NCBI RefSeq assembly: GCF_000802235.1
Contig: NZ_JTDL01000082.1
Location: 145,683 to 209,682, forward strand
From: Sinomonas humi
GTDB taxonomy: Bacteria > Actinomycetota > Actinomycetes > Actinomycetales > Micrococcaceae
Length of the DNA: 64,000 nucleotides
Direction: 5' to 3'
The notes under the pieces are model-generated. The model saw nothing but the letters and a program-made list of their open reading frames with translations, searched no databases and was not told the DNA's origin. Below, one piece after another: positions 26,285 to 34,607 of this stretch; the stretch's first letter is position 1; the number at the start of each line of letters is the position of its first letter. A program made the translations under genes and the position numbers.

Positions 26285-27034
26285 ATGACATTCGCCGACT
26301 ACAAGACCGCACTCGTCACAGGCGCTTCGACCGGCATGGGAGCGGCCATCGCGGCGCTCCTGGCCAAGCGGGGCCTGACGGTCCATGCCGCTGCCCGCGG
26401 CGAGGAACGCCTCAGGGAACTCGCCGAGCGAACGGGCTCCATTTCCCACGCTCTCGATCTCACCGATACGGCGGCAGTGGCCGCCGAGCTCGGCGGACTC
26501 GAGATCGACATTCTCGTCAACTGCGCCGGCGTCTCCCGGCCGGGCAACATCCTCAGCTCCTCTGAGGAGGATCTCGACGAGATCATCGACGTCAACCTCC
26601 GGGGTCTGCTCCAGCTGACCCGTCTGATCCTGCCGGGGATGGTGGAGCGGGATCTTGGCCACATCGTCAACATCAGCTCGATCGCCGGCGTCTACAACTT
26701 CTACGGGCACACGGCCTACCACGCCACCAAGGCAGCCGTGCACCAGATCTCCCGCCAGCTGCGCAATGACACCGTGGGCAAGCGCATCCGTGTCACCGAG
26801 GTCTGCCCCGGCCGAGTTGAGACGGAGATCTTCGGACGCAATCTGGGCGGTTCGCCCGAGGCGATGGAAGAAGCCTGGAATACGTACTACGAGGGCTACG
26901 AGTCGTTGACCACCGACGACATTGTCAACGCCGTCGACTACGCCATAGAGGCTCCCCGGCACGTCAACATCGGCATGCTCGAGATCATGCCGACCTTCCA
27001 GGTCCCGGGCGGCCTCACCTTCGACCGGCGCTGA
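26285..27034 (+). CDS. SDR-family 3-hydroxyacid dehydrogenase-like, YdfG-type
   Basis: 249 residues, classical SDR. TGASTGMG cofactor motif, NCAGVSRPG, catalytic NISSIAG and YHATKAA, then the YdfG-like end in which the family uses VCPGRVETEIF and APRHVNIGMLEIMPT. YdfG oxidises serine, 3-hydroxyisobutyrate and similar 3-hydroxy acids with NADP. ATG 26285 with GGAGA upstream. It lies 90 bp after pxpC on the same strand and is the last gene of the putative pathway block; it could act on a hydroxyacid or carbonyl product of the aldolase. Confidence 0.85.
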   Translation: MTFADYKTALVTGASTGMGAAIAALLAKRGLTVHAAARGEERLRELAERTGSISHALDLTDTAAVAAELGGLEIDILVNCAGVSRPGNILSSSEEDLDEIIDVNLRGLLQLTRLILPGMVERDLGHIVNISSIAGVYNFYGHTAYHATKAAVHQISRQLRNDTVGKRIRVTEVCPGRVETEIFGRNLGGSPEAMEEAWNTYYEGYESLTTDDIVNAVDYAIEAPRHVNIGMLEIMPTFQVPGGLTFDRR

Positions 27035-27118
27035 CGTCCATGGACGGCCGAGGCTGATGTTCGTCTACGTCGGTTTCGGCCATCGCGTCTCGGCAAGCTC
27101 AGCAACGGGAGGCATGGC

Positions 27119-27658
27119 ATGACCGGCAGGATCGAATTGCGAAGGCCGCTTAGTCAGGAACGCGGCGGGAAGTACCGGTATCGGCAAGGAGCCGCCCAGC
27201 CAAGCTCCCCAGGCGACCGTGGGGCAGAGGAACGAATTGCGCAGGCCCTCTCAGGGCACAGGCAGCTCCTGAACCAATTCCGCTCTCGGATCCGAACGCT
27301 CACTGCCAAGAGAAACGAAGCACTCGTTCGGGCCCTTGAGGACGAACTGGCCATTTCGGCCGTAGCGAACGTCATCGGTGAGACGGTGCCGACCGTCCGG
27401 CGCATCGCCCTCGCCTTCGAAGAGAAGCCCGCAAGCGGCCTGTCACGAGACGAACATATAGATTCCCTCCGGAAGATCCGGACCGAACTTGAGGCAGCTG
27501 CTGCGGCGAAGGAGGCTCTCGAAGGGGAAGTCGGAATCTTGATTGCCCGCGCCTACCAGGCCGGATTCACGGATGAAACGCATCTGGCAGGGATGGCAGG
27601 CATTTCGACCGAGAGCGTTCACAACAGGCTGCGCCAGCACCTCGGCAGGCCGCGCTGA
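27119..27658 (+). CDS. Hypothetical protein with two HTH-like segments
   Basis: 179 residues, not recognised. After a basic, disordered N-terminus (1-35) there is a helical stretch LLNQFRSRIRTLTAKRNEAL, a helix-turn-helix-like segment at about 76-102 (ISAVANVIGETVPTVRRIA), a coiled segment, and a second one at about 150-176 (TDETHLAGMAGISTESVHNR). It may be a DNA-binding accessory protein. GGGAGG lies upstream of the ATG. It sits between the SDR and gluconokinase genes on the same strand. Confidence 0.6.
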   Translation: MTGRIELRRPLSQERGGKYRYRQGAAQPSSPGDRGAEERIAQALSGHRQLLNQFRSRIRTLTAKRNEALVRALEDELAISAVANVIGETVPTVRRIALAFEEKPASGLSRDEHIDSLRKIRTELEAAAAAKEALEGEVGILIARAYQAGFTDETHLAGMAGISTESVHNRLRQHLGRPR

Positions 27659-27693
27659 AAATTTTTCATCAACGTCTTCAACTCAGGAGCAGT

Positions 27694-28209
27694 ATGGACA
27701 ACTCGACGCTGCACATCGTCGTGATGGGCGTCTCGGGATGCGGAAAGAGCACGGTCGGCACGCTCCTCGCCCGGGAGGTGGGCGGCGTCTTCCTCGACGG
27801 CGATGAGCTTCACCCTCAGGCCAACGTCACCAAGATGGCGGCCGGCATCCCCTTGGACGACGCCGACAGGGAACCCTGGCTCCGTGAGGTCGGGCGGCGC
27901 CTGAAGGACTCCGAGGCGCCGCTCGTCATCGCCTGCAGCGCGCTGAAGCGGTCCTACCGGGACCTTGTCCGCGCGAGCGCCCCGCAGGCCCTCTTCGTCC
28001 ACCTTCACGGCACGCGAGAGCTGCTTACCACCCGCATGGCCGCGCGCCCCGGGCATTTCATGCCCCTCTCCCTCCTTGATTCTCAGCTCTCGACCCTTGA
28101 ACCGCTCGGCTCAGACGAGTCAGGAATCCAGCTCGACATCGCCCAGACGCCGGAGTCCATCGTGGAACGGGCGGCAGCGTGGGCTCGGAAGCCTCTCCTG
28201 CACGCCTAG
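27694..28209 (+). CDS. Gluconokinase
   Basis: 171 residues, GntK/IdnK type. P-loop GVSGCGKST at about 12-20, then FLDGDELHPQANVTKMAAG and LDDADREPWLREV, VIACSALKRSYRD, and RPGHFMPLSLLDSQLSTLEP, all diagnostic. Phosphorylates D-gluconate to 6-phosphogluconate. It is 35 nt after the unknown protein. The L-idonate-dehydrogenase-like gene at 14480 could feed it in principle, but the two are far apart. Confidence 0.93.
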   Translation: MDNSTLHIVVMGVSGCGKSTVGTLLAREVGGVFLDGDELHPQANVTKMAAGIPLDDADREPWLREVGRRLKDSEAPLVIACSALKRSYRDLVRASAPQALFVHLHGTRELLTTRMAARPGHFMPLSLLDSQLSTLEPLGSDESGIQLDIAQTPESIVERAAAWARKPLLHA

Positions 28210-28233
28210 CCCGGAGGCCGCCTCGGCTCTCAG

Positions 28234-28569
28234 CTAGCCGGCTCGGGGCGCGAACATGATGACCGCGACCCCGGCGAGGCAGATGGCAGCTCCGGCGAGG
28301 TCCCACCTGTCGGGTGTGAATCGGTCGATCAGAACACCCCAGGCAAGTGATCCTGCGACGAAGACGCCGCCGTAAGCGGCGAGGATTCGGCCGAAGTGGG
28401 CGTCCGGCTGGAGAGTCGCGACAAAGCCGTATGCTCCGAGAGCGGCAATCCCGAGCCCGGCCCACCACCACGGCTTCCCTTCGCGCACGGCTTGCCAGAC
28501 CAGCCACGCGCCACCGATCTCCGCGACAGCCGCGAGCACGAAGAGCACCGACGATCTGAGGATGTTCAC
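28234..28569 (-). CDS. YnfA-family (UPF0060) inner membrane protein
   Basis: 111 residues, four predicted helices. Family signature [74 protein letters not shown]. Resembles small multidrug-resistance transporters, but its substrate is not established. Convergent with gluconokinase, leaving 24 nt. Confidence 0.93.
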   Translation of the reverse strand: MNILRSSVLFVLAAVAEIGGAWLVWQAVREGKPWWWAGLGIAALGAYGFVATLQPDAHFGRILAAYGGVFVAGSLAWGVLIDRFTPDRWDLAGAAICLAGVAVIMFAPRAG

Positions 28570-28610
28570 CGCCCGATCATCCCAGCTCCCGTCGAGAAAA
28601 CGTGGGCCCG

Positions 28611-29528
28611 TCAGTGGTGGATGTGTTCACGGTCTCGGTATGCCGCCGTCTCGAGCTGGAAGGTGGAGTGTTCGATGGCAAGGTCGAAGTGCTCCGCCAC
28701 GCACTTCTGGAGGTCAGCGAGGATGGCTTGAGCATGGCCGTCAGTCAGGCATCTGTCCTCAAGCGTCACATGCCCTGTGATGACCGGGGTGCCGGAGCCG
28801 ACGAGGCTTGCGTGGAGGTCATGGACGTCCAGCACGTGCGGGAGCGCGAGGATGTGCTCGCGGACGGCTCTCAGATCCAGGCCCTTGGGGGTGGACTCGA
28901 GGAGCACGTCCGCCGTGTCCTTCAGCAGGCGCAGCGTCCGCGGGATGATGAGCACGCCGATGAGGAGCGACACCACCGCGTCGGCCCGTGTCCAACCGGT
29001 GAGACCGATGACGGAGGCCGCAACGATCACGGCAACGGATCCGAGCGCGTCGTTGAGGACTTCGAGGAACGCCGCCCTGAGATTGAAGCTCCGATGCCGG
29101 CTTGAGGCGAGGACAGCCATCGAGAGGGCGTTGCCCGCGAGCCCGAGGACGCCGAACCACAGCATGGCGGAGGACCCCACCTCAGGCGGTTCGATGAGCC
29201 GACGGATCGACTCGACGAGCACGAAGGCGCCGACCACGAGGAGGAGGCCGGCCTGCAGCGCAGCGGCCAGGATCTCCGCGCGCCGGTAGCCCCACGTCCG
29301 CTCCGGGGTGCGGGGCTTGAGCGCGAGCGAGGCGGCGATGAGCGCAATCAACAGGCCGGAAGCGTCGGTGAACATGTGGCCTGCATCGGCCAGCAGGGCG
29401 AGCGACCCGGAGAGCACGGTACCGATGGCCTGGGCAACCATGATCACGACCGTTACAGCGAACACCGTCAGCAACCGTTTGCGGTCCCTCACCGGGTCGA
29501 CGTCGTGCGCGTGCGAGTGGTCGTTCAC
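28611..29528 (-). CDS. Cation diffusion facilitator (CzcD/ZitB-like) metal exporter
   Basis: 305 residues, six helices. His-rich ends (MNDHSHAHD at the start, REHIHH at the end) bind metal. First transport motif HMFTD (H-x3-D) in [16 protein letters not shown]; the second, usually H-x3-D, reads EVLNDALGS (E-x3-D). A C-terminal cytoplasmic ferredoxin-like domain follows ([20 protein letters not shown]). Exports Zn or related divalent metal by proton antiport. Divergent from the APC permease. Confidence 0.92.
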   Translation of the reverse strand: MNDHSHAHDVDPVRDRKRLLTVFAVTVVIMVAQAIGTVLSGSLALLADAGHMFTDASGLLIALIAASLALKPRTPERTWGYRRAEILAAALQAGLLLVVGAFVLVESIRRLIEPPEVGSSAMLWFGVLGLAGNALSMAVLASSRHRSFNLRAAFLEVLNDALGSVAVIVAASVIGLTGWTRADAVVSLLIGVLIIPRTLRLLKDTADVLLESTPKGLDLRAVREHILALPHVLDVHDLHASLVGSGTPVITGHVTLEDRCLTDGHAQAILADLQKCVAEHFDLAIEHSTFQLETAAYRDREHIHH

Positions 29529-29639
29529 GCCGCGTACACCTCGAGGACGTTCATGTCTTCGAAGGTACCCGAGGGGAAGTGTTCCTTGCGACGCCTGCTA
29601 GAAAGTAGAGCAACAGCCCGAAGACCTTAAGGAGCACCG

Positions 29640-30923
29640 GTGACAAGCCAACAGGGGGCACTCGCGCGGCGCCTAGGCACTTTCGACGCCGTCGCCATCG
29701 GCCTCGGTTCCATGATGGGAGCAGGGATCTTCGCGGCGTTCGCGCCGGCTGCGGTCTCGGCTGGCGCCGGGCTGCTCATCGGCCTGGCCATTGCTGGAGT
29801 GGTCGCCTACTGCAACGCGACCGCGTCCGCCCAGCTCGCCGCCCAGTACCCGACCTCAGGCGGTACGTACATCTACGGACGGGAGCGCCTTGGCGAGTGG
29901 CCGGGCTTCTTCGCCGGGTGGAGCTTCGTGATCGGCAAGACCGCAAGCGCAGCCGCGATGGCCATAACGTTCGCGGCCTACGCCGCACCGGTGGGCTGGG
30001 AGAAGCCTGTCGCTGTGCTCGCCGTCCTCGCGGTCGGCGCCGTCAACTATGTGGGTGTCACCCGGACGGCGAACGCGACGAAGGTGCTCGCCGCCGTCGT
30101 CCTCGCGGTGCTCGCGTTCGTCGTCGTGCTCGGGCTCTCACAGGGGCACCCGCAGCCCTCGTTCCTCACCACGGGTCTGCTCGACCACGGCTGGTACGGC
30201 ATCCTGCAGGCGGCCGCGCTCCTGTTCTTCGCATTCGCCGGCTACGCCCGCATCGCGACGATGGGCGAAGAGGTCAAGGAACCGCAACACACGATTCCGC
30301 GGGCCATCATCGTGGCGCTCGCGATCGTTCTCGTGGTTTACGCTGCGGTGGCGCTCACGGCACTGCTCACGATCGGGCCGGGCAGGCTCGCGGCCTCCGC
30401 CGCCCCGCTCTCCGACGTCGTCACCGCGGGCGGCTCCGTGTGGGCCTCGCCCCTCGTGCGGATCGGCGCCGCGGCCGCCACGCTCGGTTCGCTCCTCTCG
30501 ATCACCGCCGGGATCGGCCGCACCACGCTGGCAATGGCGCGCCACGAGGATCTGCCCGTCTGGCTCGCCGCCGTCCATGACCGATACCACGTGCCGCACC
30601 GCGCCGAGGTCGTCCTCGCCGTCGTCGTCTGCATCCTCGTGGTCGCCACGGATCTTCGGGGCGCGCTCGGCTTCTCCTCGTTCGGAGTTCTGCTCTACTA
30701 CTTCGTCGCGAATGCCTCTGCCTTCACTCAGGATGACGGGCACCGGCGGTACCCCAAGGTCCTCCAGATCCTCGGGGCCGTCGGCTGCATTGTCCTGGCC
30801 GCCTGCCTCCCGCTGCCCTCGATTGTTGCGGGCCTCGTTGTCCTCGCCGTCGGCATCGGCTACCGGATGATCGGCCGACGCATGCGCCGCGAAACCTCGG
30901 GCAGCACCCGAAACCCCCGGTAG
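29640..30923 (+). CDS. APC-superfamily amino acid permease
   Basis: 427 residues, about 12 predicted helices. LGTFDAVAIGLGSMMGAGIF is the first-helix G-S/G-x-x-G-A/G-x-x-F substrate motif of APC permeases, and FAFAGYARIATMGEEVKEPQ the conserved helix-6/loop. Substrate unknown. GTG start with AAGGAG upstream. The stop codon lies in the loop of its own terminator hairpin. Confidence 0.9.
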   Translation: MTSQQGALARRLGTFDAVAIGLGSMMGAGIFAAFAPAAVSAGAGLLIGLAIAGVVAYCNATASAQLAAQYPTSGGTYIYGRERLGEWPGFFAGWSFVIGKTASAAAMAITFAAYAAPVGWEKPVAVLAVLAVGAVNYVGVTRTANATKVLAAVVLAVLAFVVVLGLSQGHPQPSFLTTGLLDHGWYGILQAAALLFFAFAGYARIATMGEEVKEPQHTIPRAIIVALAIVLVVYAAVALTALLTIGPGRLAASAAPLSDVVTAGGSVWASPLVRIGAAAATLGSLLSITAGIGRTTLAMARHEDLPVWLAAVHDRYHVPHRAEVVLAVVVCILVVATDLRGALGFSSFGVLLYYFVANASAFTQDDGHRRYPKVLQILGAVGCIVLAACLPLPSIVAGLVVLAVGIGYRMIGRRMRRETSGSTRNPR

Positions 30924-30939
30924 AAACCGGGGGTTTCGG
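30908..30939 (+). terminator. Terminator overlapping the permease stop codon
   Basis: Perfect 13-bp stem CCGAAACCCCCGG / CCGGGGGTTTCGG with loop TAGAAA; the first three loop bases are the permease stop codon. Confidence 0.8.
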
Positions 30940-30965
30940 CGGTCCGCACGGGTTTCGCGAAGGTG

Positions 30966-31541
30966 CTAGCTCTCGCGCACGTTCTGCTGCGCTTCCTGGG
31001 CTCGGTCCTGCACCGAGGCGCCCTGATCCTGCGCCTCCTGCTTGACGTTCTGCGCGCTCTCCGTGGCCGTCTCCTTGACCGACTGGACCGCATCTTGGGC
31101 CGGGGCCTTGAGGTTGGAGGCCGCCTCGGACGCGGCGTCCGAAAGCTGCTGGGTCACGGGCTGGGCCTTTTCCTTGACGGTCTGGGCGAGTTCCTGCTCC
31201 TTCTCGCTCGGCGGGATGAGCGACGAGACCAAAAGGCCCGCACCGAACGCGATGAGGCCCGCAGCGAGTGGATTGCCCTGGGCCTTGCGGACCACGCTGC
31301 GCTTCGCCTGATCGACCGAGTCGCCCGCGTCGGAGAGGGTTCCGCGCGTGCTCTGGGCCGCGTCCTCGGCGCTGCCCATGATGCGGTCCTTCACACCGGA
31401 AACAGCCCCCTTGACACGCTCGGTCTGACGGTGGGCGATGTGGGATGGGGTGACTTTGTCAGCTACCGCATCAACGTCGTAGCCCAACCTCTGTCGGGTC
31501 TGTTCGATATCTGCTCGGATTGCGTCGGGATTCTCACTCAT
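30966..31541 (-). CDS. DUF3618-family membrane-anchored protein
   Basis: 191 residues. The N-terminus IRADIEQTRQRLGYDVDAVADKV is the DUF3618 signature. One membrane helix (NPLAAGLIAFGAGLLVSSLI) lies at about 92-111, followed by a long Ala/Gln/Glu-rich helical tail with LEA-like repetition (DAASEAASNLKAPAQDAV). Function unknown; such proteins are usually beside holin-like genes in actinobacteria. Its ATG overlaps the upstream stop by 4 nt: third gene of a three-gene operon. Confidence 0.88.
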   Translation of the reverse strand: MSENPDAIRADIEQTRQRLGYDVDAVADKVTPSHIAHRQTERVKGAVSGVKDRIMGSAEDAAQSTRGTLSDAGDSVDQAKRSVVRKAQGNPLAAGLIAFGAGLLVSSLIPPSEKEQELAQTVKEKAQPVTQQLSDAASEAASNLKAPAQDAVQSVKETATESAQNVKQEAQDQGASVQDRAQEAQQNVRES

Positions 31542-32026
31542 CGTGGCTCCTCACTCGGCTTGAGGGATTCGGGAATCTTCTTCATGGAGTCGGCGGTGCG
31601 GGGCAGTCCCTTCACCGACTCGAGGTCCTTCTTCGCGCGGGCGGCCAGGATGCCCCCTATGATCGCCCAGATAATCGCGACGATGACGGCGGACCATCCC
31701 AGCCCTATCGCCGTAGACCCGAGGGCCCACATGAGCGCGATGGAAAGGAACAGGAGGGTGAAGTGGCCAGCAACCCCGGCTCCCCCATACAGTCCCGCCC
31801 CGCGCCCGGCCCGCTTCGCGGACTGGGTCGCCTCTGCCTTCGCGAGGGCAAGCTCTTGACGCATGAGCGTCGAGAGGTCCTGGGTCACGTCGCTCAGGAG
31901 GTCACCGATCGAGGTGTTCGCCGCCTTGGCTTCAGCGGGCGGAGTTGGCGGGGAACCCGAGGCAGCGGACGACGACGGCGGGTAGCCGGGCGTGCCGCCC
32001 ATCGGAGCTTCGTATGGGTGGCTCAT
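31538..32026 (-). CDS. Phage-holin-like (superfamily III, DUF1469-type) membrane protein
   Basis: 162 residues. Pro-rich N-terminus (SHPYEAPMGGTPGYPP), amphipathic helix IGDLLSDVTQDLSTLMRQEL, then two long hydrophobic helices (FTLLFLSIALMWALGSTAIG; WSAVIVAIIWAIIGGILAA). This is the actinobacterial YqjE/holin-like family found with DUF3618 proteins; no phage genes are nearby, so a cell-envelope role is more likely. Overlaps both neighbours by ATGA. Confidence 0.82.
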   Translation of the reverse strand: MSHPYEAPMGGTPGYPPSSSAASGSPPTPPAEAKAANTSIGDLLSDVTQDLSTLMRQELALAKAEATQSAKRAGRGAGLYGGAGVAGHFTLLFLSIALMWALGSTAIGLGWSAVIVAIIWAIIGGILAARAKKDLESVKGLPRTADSMKKIPESLKPSEEPR

Positions 32027-33036
32027 CGCAGGCCACCCCGGTCCTCGCGCGGAACCGGCGGGATCTCGTCGGTCACCGGCTCGGCATCCTCACCCAGATA
32101 GCGGCCTTCCTCGCTCTCCGCGAGGTCGGCACCGGGAGCGGTCGCATGCCGCGCGCCCGGAGGAGTTCCATACGCGGAGCTGCTCGTGATCGCGCCGTCC
32201 TGGACCGCGCCCTCGTCCCACGCCGAGTGCTCGACGGTGGAGGACTGCCCGTATCCATCAGGTCGGGGCTCGTAGCCGGGAACCCCTGGCTCGATGCCCC
32301 CTGGCACTGGAGCCACGGGAGGCTCGGCATCCGGCGCCACGGGAACCCCGCTGGCCGGAACACCCGCACCGCCCGGATAGGCCCCCGGTGCCCCGGCATA
32401 GCCGCCGGCGGTGCCGGGGTAGCCGCCCGTAGCGTAGCCGTGCCCCGCCGGGTAGGCCTCCGGCGAGGTCCCCCCTGCTGCCTGCTGGCTCCCGCCGTCG
32501 TTAGATGCACCGGCGGCGAGCGAGCGGGTCAGACGCCCTGCAAGGAGGCCCGCCCCTGCCGCGATGGCAAGGAACGTGCCTGGCTTCCGCCGTGCATACG
32601 ACTTGACCTCGTTGAGGAGTGAACCCGGGTCACGCTGGCCGAGGTAGTCGGCAAACGCCCCGGCCCTCTGCGCCGCCTGGCGGACCAGATCGGTCCCCAC
32701 GCCGGGGTTTTCGCTCTTGGACGCGAGCGAGCTGAGCTCCTCGTGCAGAGACTTGAGCCCTTGGGCGGCCCGCTCCTGCTGAGCTGTGGCCTGCTGCATG
32801 AGCTCCTGACGGCTCTGGTGGACGAGGTCCTTGGCCTGATACTGGGCCTCACGGGCGACATTCGTCGCCTCGTCCTTCGCGGTCTGCCCGACCGCGCTCG
32901 CCGAAGCACCCGCTTCTTGGGCTACTCCGCGGGCCTCGTTCTTCGCCGTCTCGGTGGTGGAGCTCTGCGAGTTGGGCGAGCTGCTTCCCGGGGCTCCCAT
33001 TGGTGCTCCGGGACCATTCGATGGGAAATCGACCAT
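32023..33036 (-). CDS. Large Ala/Gly/Pro-rich envelope protein with one membrane helix
   Basis: 337 residues, not assigned to a functional family. N-terminal about 150 residues form an amphipathic, Gln/Ala/Glu-rich helical part (LEA-like, VAREAQYQAKDLVHQSRQEL), then RRKPGTFLAIAAGAGLLAGRL as a single membrane-proximal helix at about 150-170, and a Gly/Tyr/Pro/Ala-rich C-terminus with PG-x-GGY repeats. ATG 33036 is preceded by GAGAGGAAC. First gene of the operon with the holin-like and DUF3618 genes; divergent from a YihY gene. Confidence 0.75.
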   Translation of the reverse strand: MVDFPSNGPGAPMGAPGSSSPNSQSSTTETAKNEARGVAQEAGASASAVGQTAKDEATNVAREAQYQAKDLVHQSRQELMQQATAQQERAAQGLKSLHEELSSLASKSENPGVGTDLVRQAAQRAGAFADYLGQRDPGSLLNEVKSYARRKPGTFLAIAAGAGLLAGRLTRSLAAGASNDGGSQQAAGGTSPEAYPAGHGYATGGYPGTAGGYAGAPGAYPGGAGVPASGVPVAPDAEPPVAPVPGGIEPGVPGYEPRPDGYGQSSTVEHSAWDEGAVQDGAITSSSAYGTPPGARHATAPGADLAESEEGRYLGEDAEPVTDEIPPVPREDRGGLR

Positions 33037-33184
33037 CGTGGGTTCCTCTCGACTCGGTGTGCTTGTGGTGCCGGGCTGATACCCCGGGCGGAAAGGCACA
33101 CACATTTCATTGGACTTTCGTTCGACGACGTCTTTTGGGGTTTGATCGACCCCTTTGTGGGCAGCAGAGCGTCAGCATCCTTTC

Positions 33185-33218
33185 GGGGTACTGCCCGATC
33201 TTGGGGTACAGCCCGATC
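33185..33218. repeat. Short tandem repeat before the YihY gene
   Basis: Two 16-nt copies, GGGGTACTGCCCGATC and GGGGTACAGCCCGATC, period 18, about 25 nt before the TTG start. Confidence 0.5.
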
Positions 33219-33241
33219 GCATCCGGGGAAGGAAGTTCATT

Positions 33242-34327
33242 TTGAGTCGGCATGACACGCGGGAAAGCGCGAATCGCGAAAACACTTGGGAAAAGGCCGA
33301 AAAGGCGCCGCCGCCTGACGACGCACGCAAGCCACGGCGACCGCAGGACGTGACCAAGCCTTCATGGCGGTACATCGCACGGAAGACCCTGCGCGAGTTC
33401 ACGAACGACCAGTGCATGGATCTAGCCGCCGGTCTCACCTACTACGGAATCCTCGCGCTGTTCCCGGCGCTTCTCGCGATCGTCTCGCTTCTGGGGCTCT
33501 TCGGACAGGCGGAGAACACGGTCAGCGGCATGATGAACATCGTCCAGAGCGTGGCGCCTGGAGCGACCACCGACACGATCCGCCAGCCCATCGAGGACCT
33601 CGTGCACAATCCCGCCGCCGGACTGACCCTCATCGGCGGCCTCTTGGGCGCCATCTGGTCGGCGTCCGGCTATGTCCGCGCCTTCGGCCGGGCCATGAAC
33701 CGGGTCTACGAGATCGACGAGGGCCGCCCTTTCATCCGCCTCCGAGGCACTACGCTCGCGATCACCGTCGTGGCCGTCATCGTGGTGGCGATCATCTCCG
33801 CGGTGCTCGTTCTCAGCGGCCCCATCGCCGAATCCGTCGGGAACGCAGTCGGCCTCGGTGGAGCTGCGGTACTCGTCTGGAACATTGTCAAGTGGCCGAT
33901 CGCCGTAGTGCTCGTCATCGGCCTCATCGCCGTCCTTTACTACTTCACGCCGAACGTCCGCCAGCCCAAGTTCCGGTGGATGAGCATGGGGTCACTCATC
34001 GCGCTCGTCATCTTTGCCCTGGCCACAGTTGGGTTCGGCTTCTACGTGGGCAACTTCGGCCACTACAACAAGACCTATGGAGCCCTGGGCGGCGTCATCA
34101 TCCTGCTCCTGTGGGTGTGGCTCCTGAACATGTCGCTCCTGTTCGGAGCGGAATTCGATGCGGAAGTCGAGCGGGGCCGAGAGCTGCAGGCCGGAATTCA
34201 CGCGGAGGAGTCGATCCAGCTCCCGCCCAAGTCGACTGACAAGATCGAAAAGCGTGAGGAACAGGCCGAAAAAGACATCCATTACGCGCGTGAACTGCGC
34301 CATCACCATGGAGAGCAAGCTCCATAG
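33242..34327 (+). CDS. YihY/virulence factor BrkB family membrane protein
   Basis: 361 residues. After a charged cytoplasmic N-terminus, the YihY core begins FTNDQCMDLAAGLTYYGILALFPALLAIVSLLG, with about six helices, the WSASGYVRAFGRAMNRVYEI motif, YYFTPNVRQPKFRW, and a C-terminal acidic/Lys tail. Formerly called RNase BN, which is not supported. I chose TTG 33242 (SRHDTRES) because GGAAGGAAG precedes it; the upstream in-frame ATG has none. A second YihY gene lies at 38724. Confidence 0.88.
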   Translation: MSRHDTRESANRENTWEKAEKAPPPDDARKPRRPQDVTKPSWRYIARKTLREFTNDQCMDLAAGLTYYGILALFPALLAIVSLLGLFGQAENTVSGMMNIVQSVAPGATTDTIRQPIEDLVHNPAAGLTLIGGLLGAIWSASGYVRAFGRAMNRVYEIDEGRPFIRLRGTTLAITVVAVIVVAIISAVLVLSGPIAESVGNAVGLGGAAVLVWNIVKWPIAVVLVIGLIAVLYYFTPNVRQPKFRWMSMGSLIALVIFALATVGFGFYVGNFGHYNKTYGALGGVIILLLWVWLLNMSLLFGAEFDAEVERGRELQAGIHAEESIQLPPKSTDKIEKREEQAEKDIHYARELRHHHGEQAP

Positions 34328-34533
34328 GCGACAGAACAAGCAGAACAGCCATACAATTAATTGCGCGTCCGGTGCGGAGCTGTCCCCCACAGCGACCCCC
34401 GGGCGCGTACTTTCGCTCTTGACTATCCCCGGCCTCCCCAGCCCCGGCCTGGCCAGCCCGGCCAGCCCCGGCTTGTCCCCCCAGGGATTCTTGACAGACT
34501 GACCGTCCTCCCCCACGATTGATCCATCGCTCT

Positions 34534-34547
34534 TTTGATCAATCAAA
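34534..34547. promoter_or_regulatory. Candidate operator upstream of the LacI gene
   Basis: Perfect dyad TTTGAT-CA-ATCAAA in an unusually AT-rich patch 60 nt before the LacI-type gene; the form fits a LacI-family operator with a central CpA rather than CpG. Confidence 0.5.
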
Positions 34548-34607
34548 TCCGCGAAGCCTGTGCGGGTCGAATGATCAGAGGAATCCAATGAGGGACGGGA
34601 GCAGACC

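Noticed and set aside
32340..32480. GGY/PG repeats in the envelope protein as a possible DNA repeat or CRISPR-like array
   Set aside because: Period follows codons of a low-complexity protein tail; no spacer structure.
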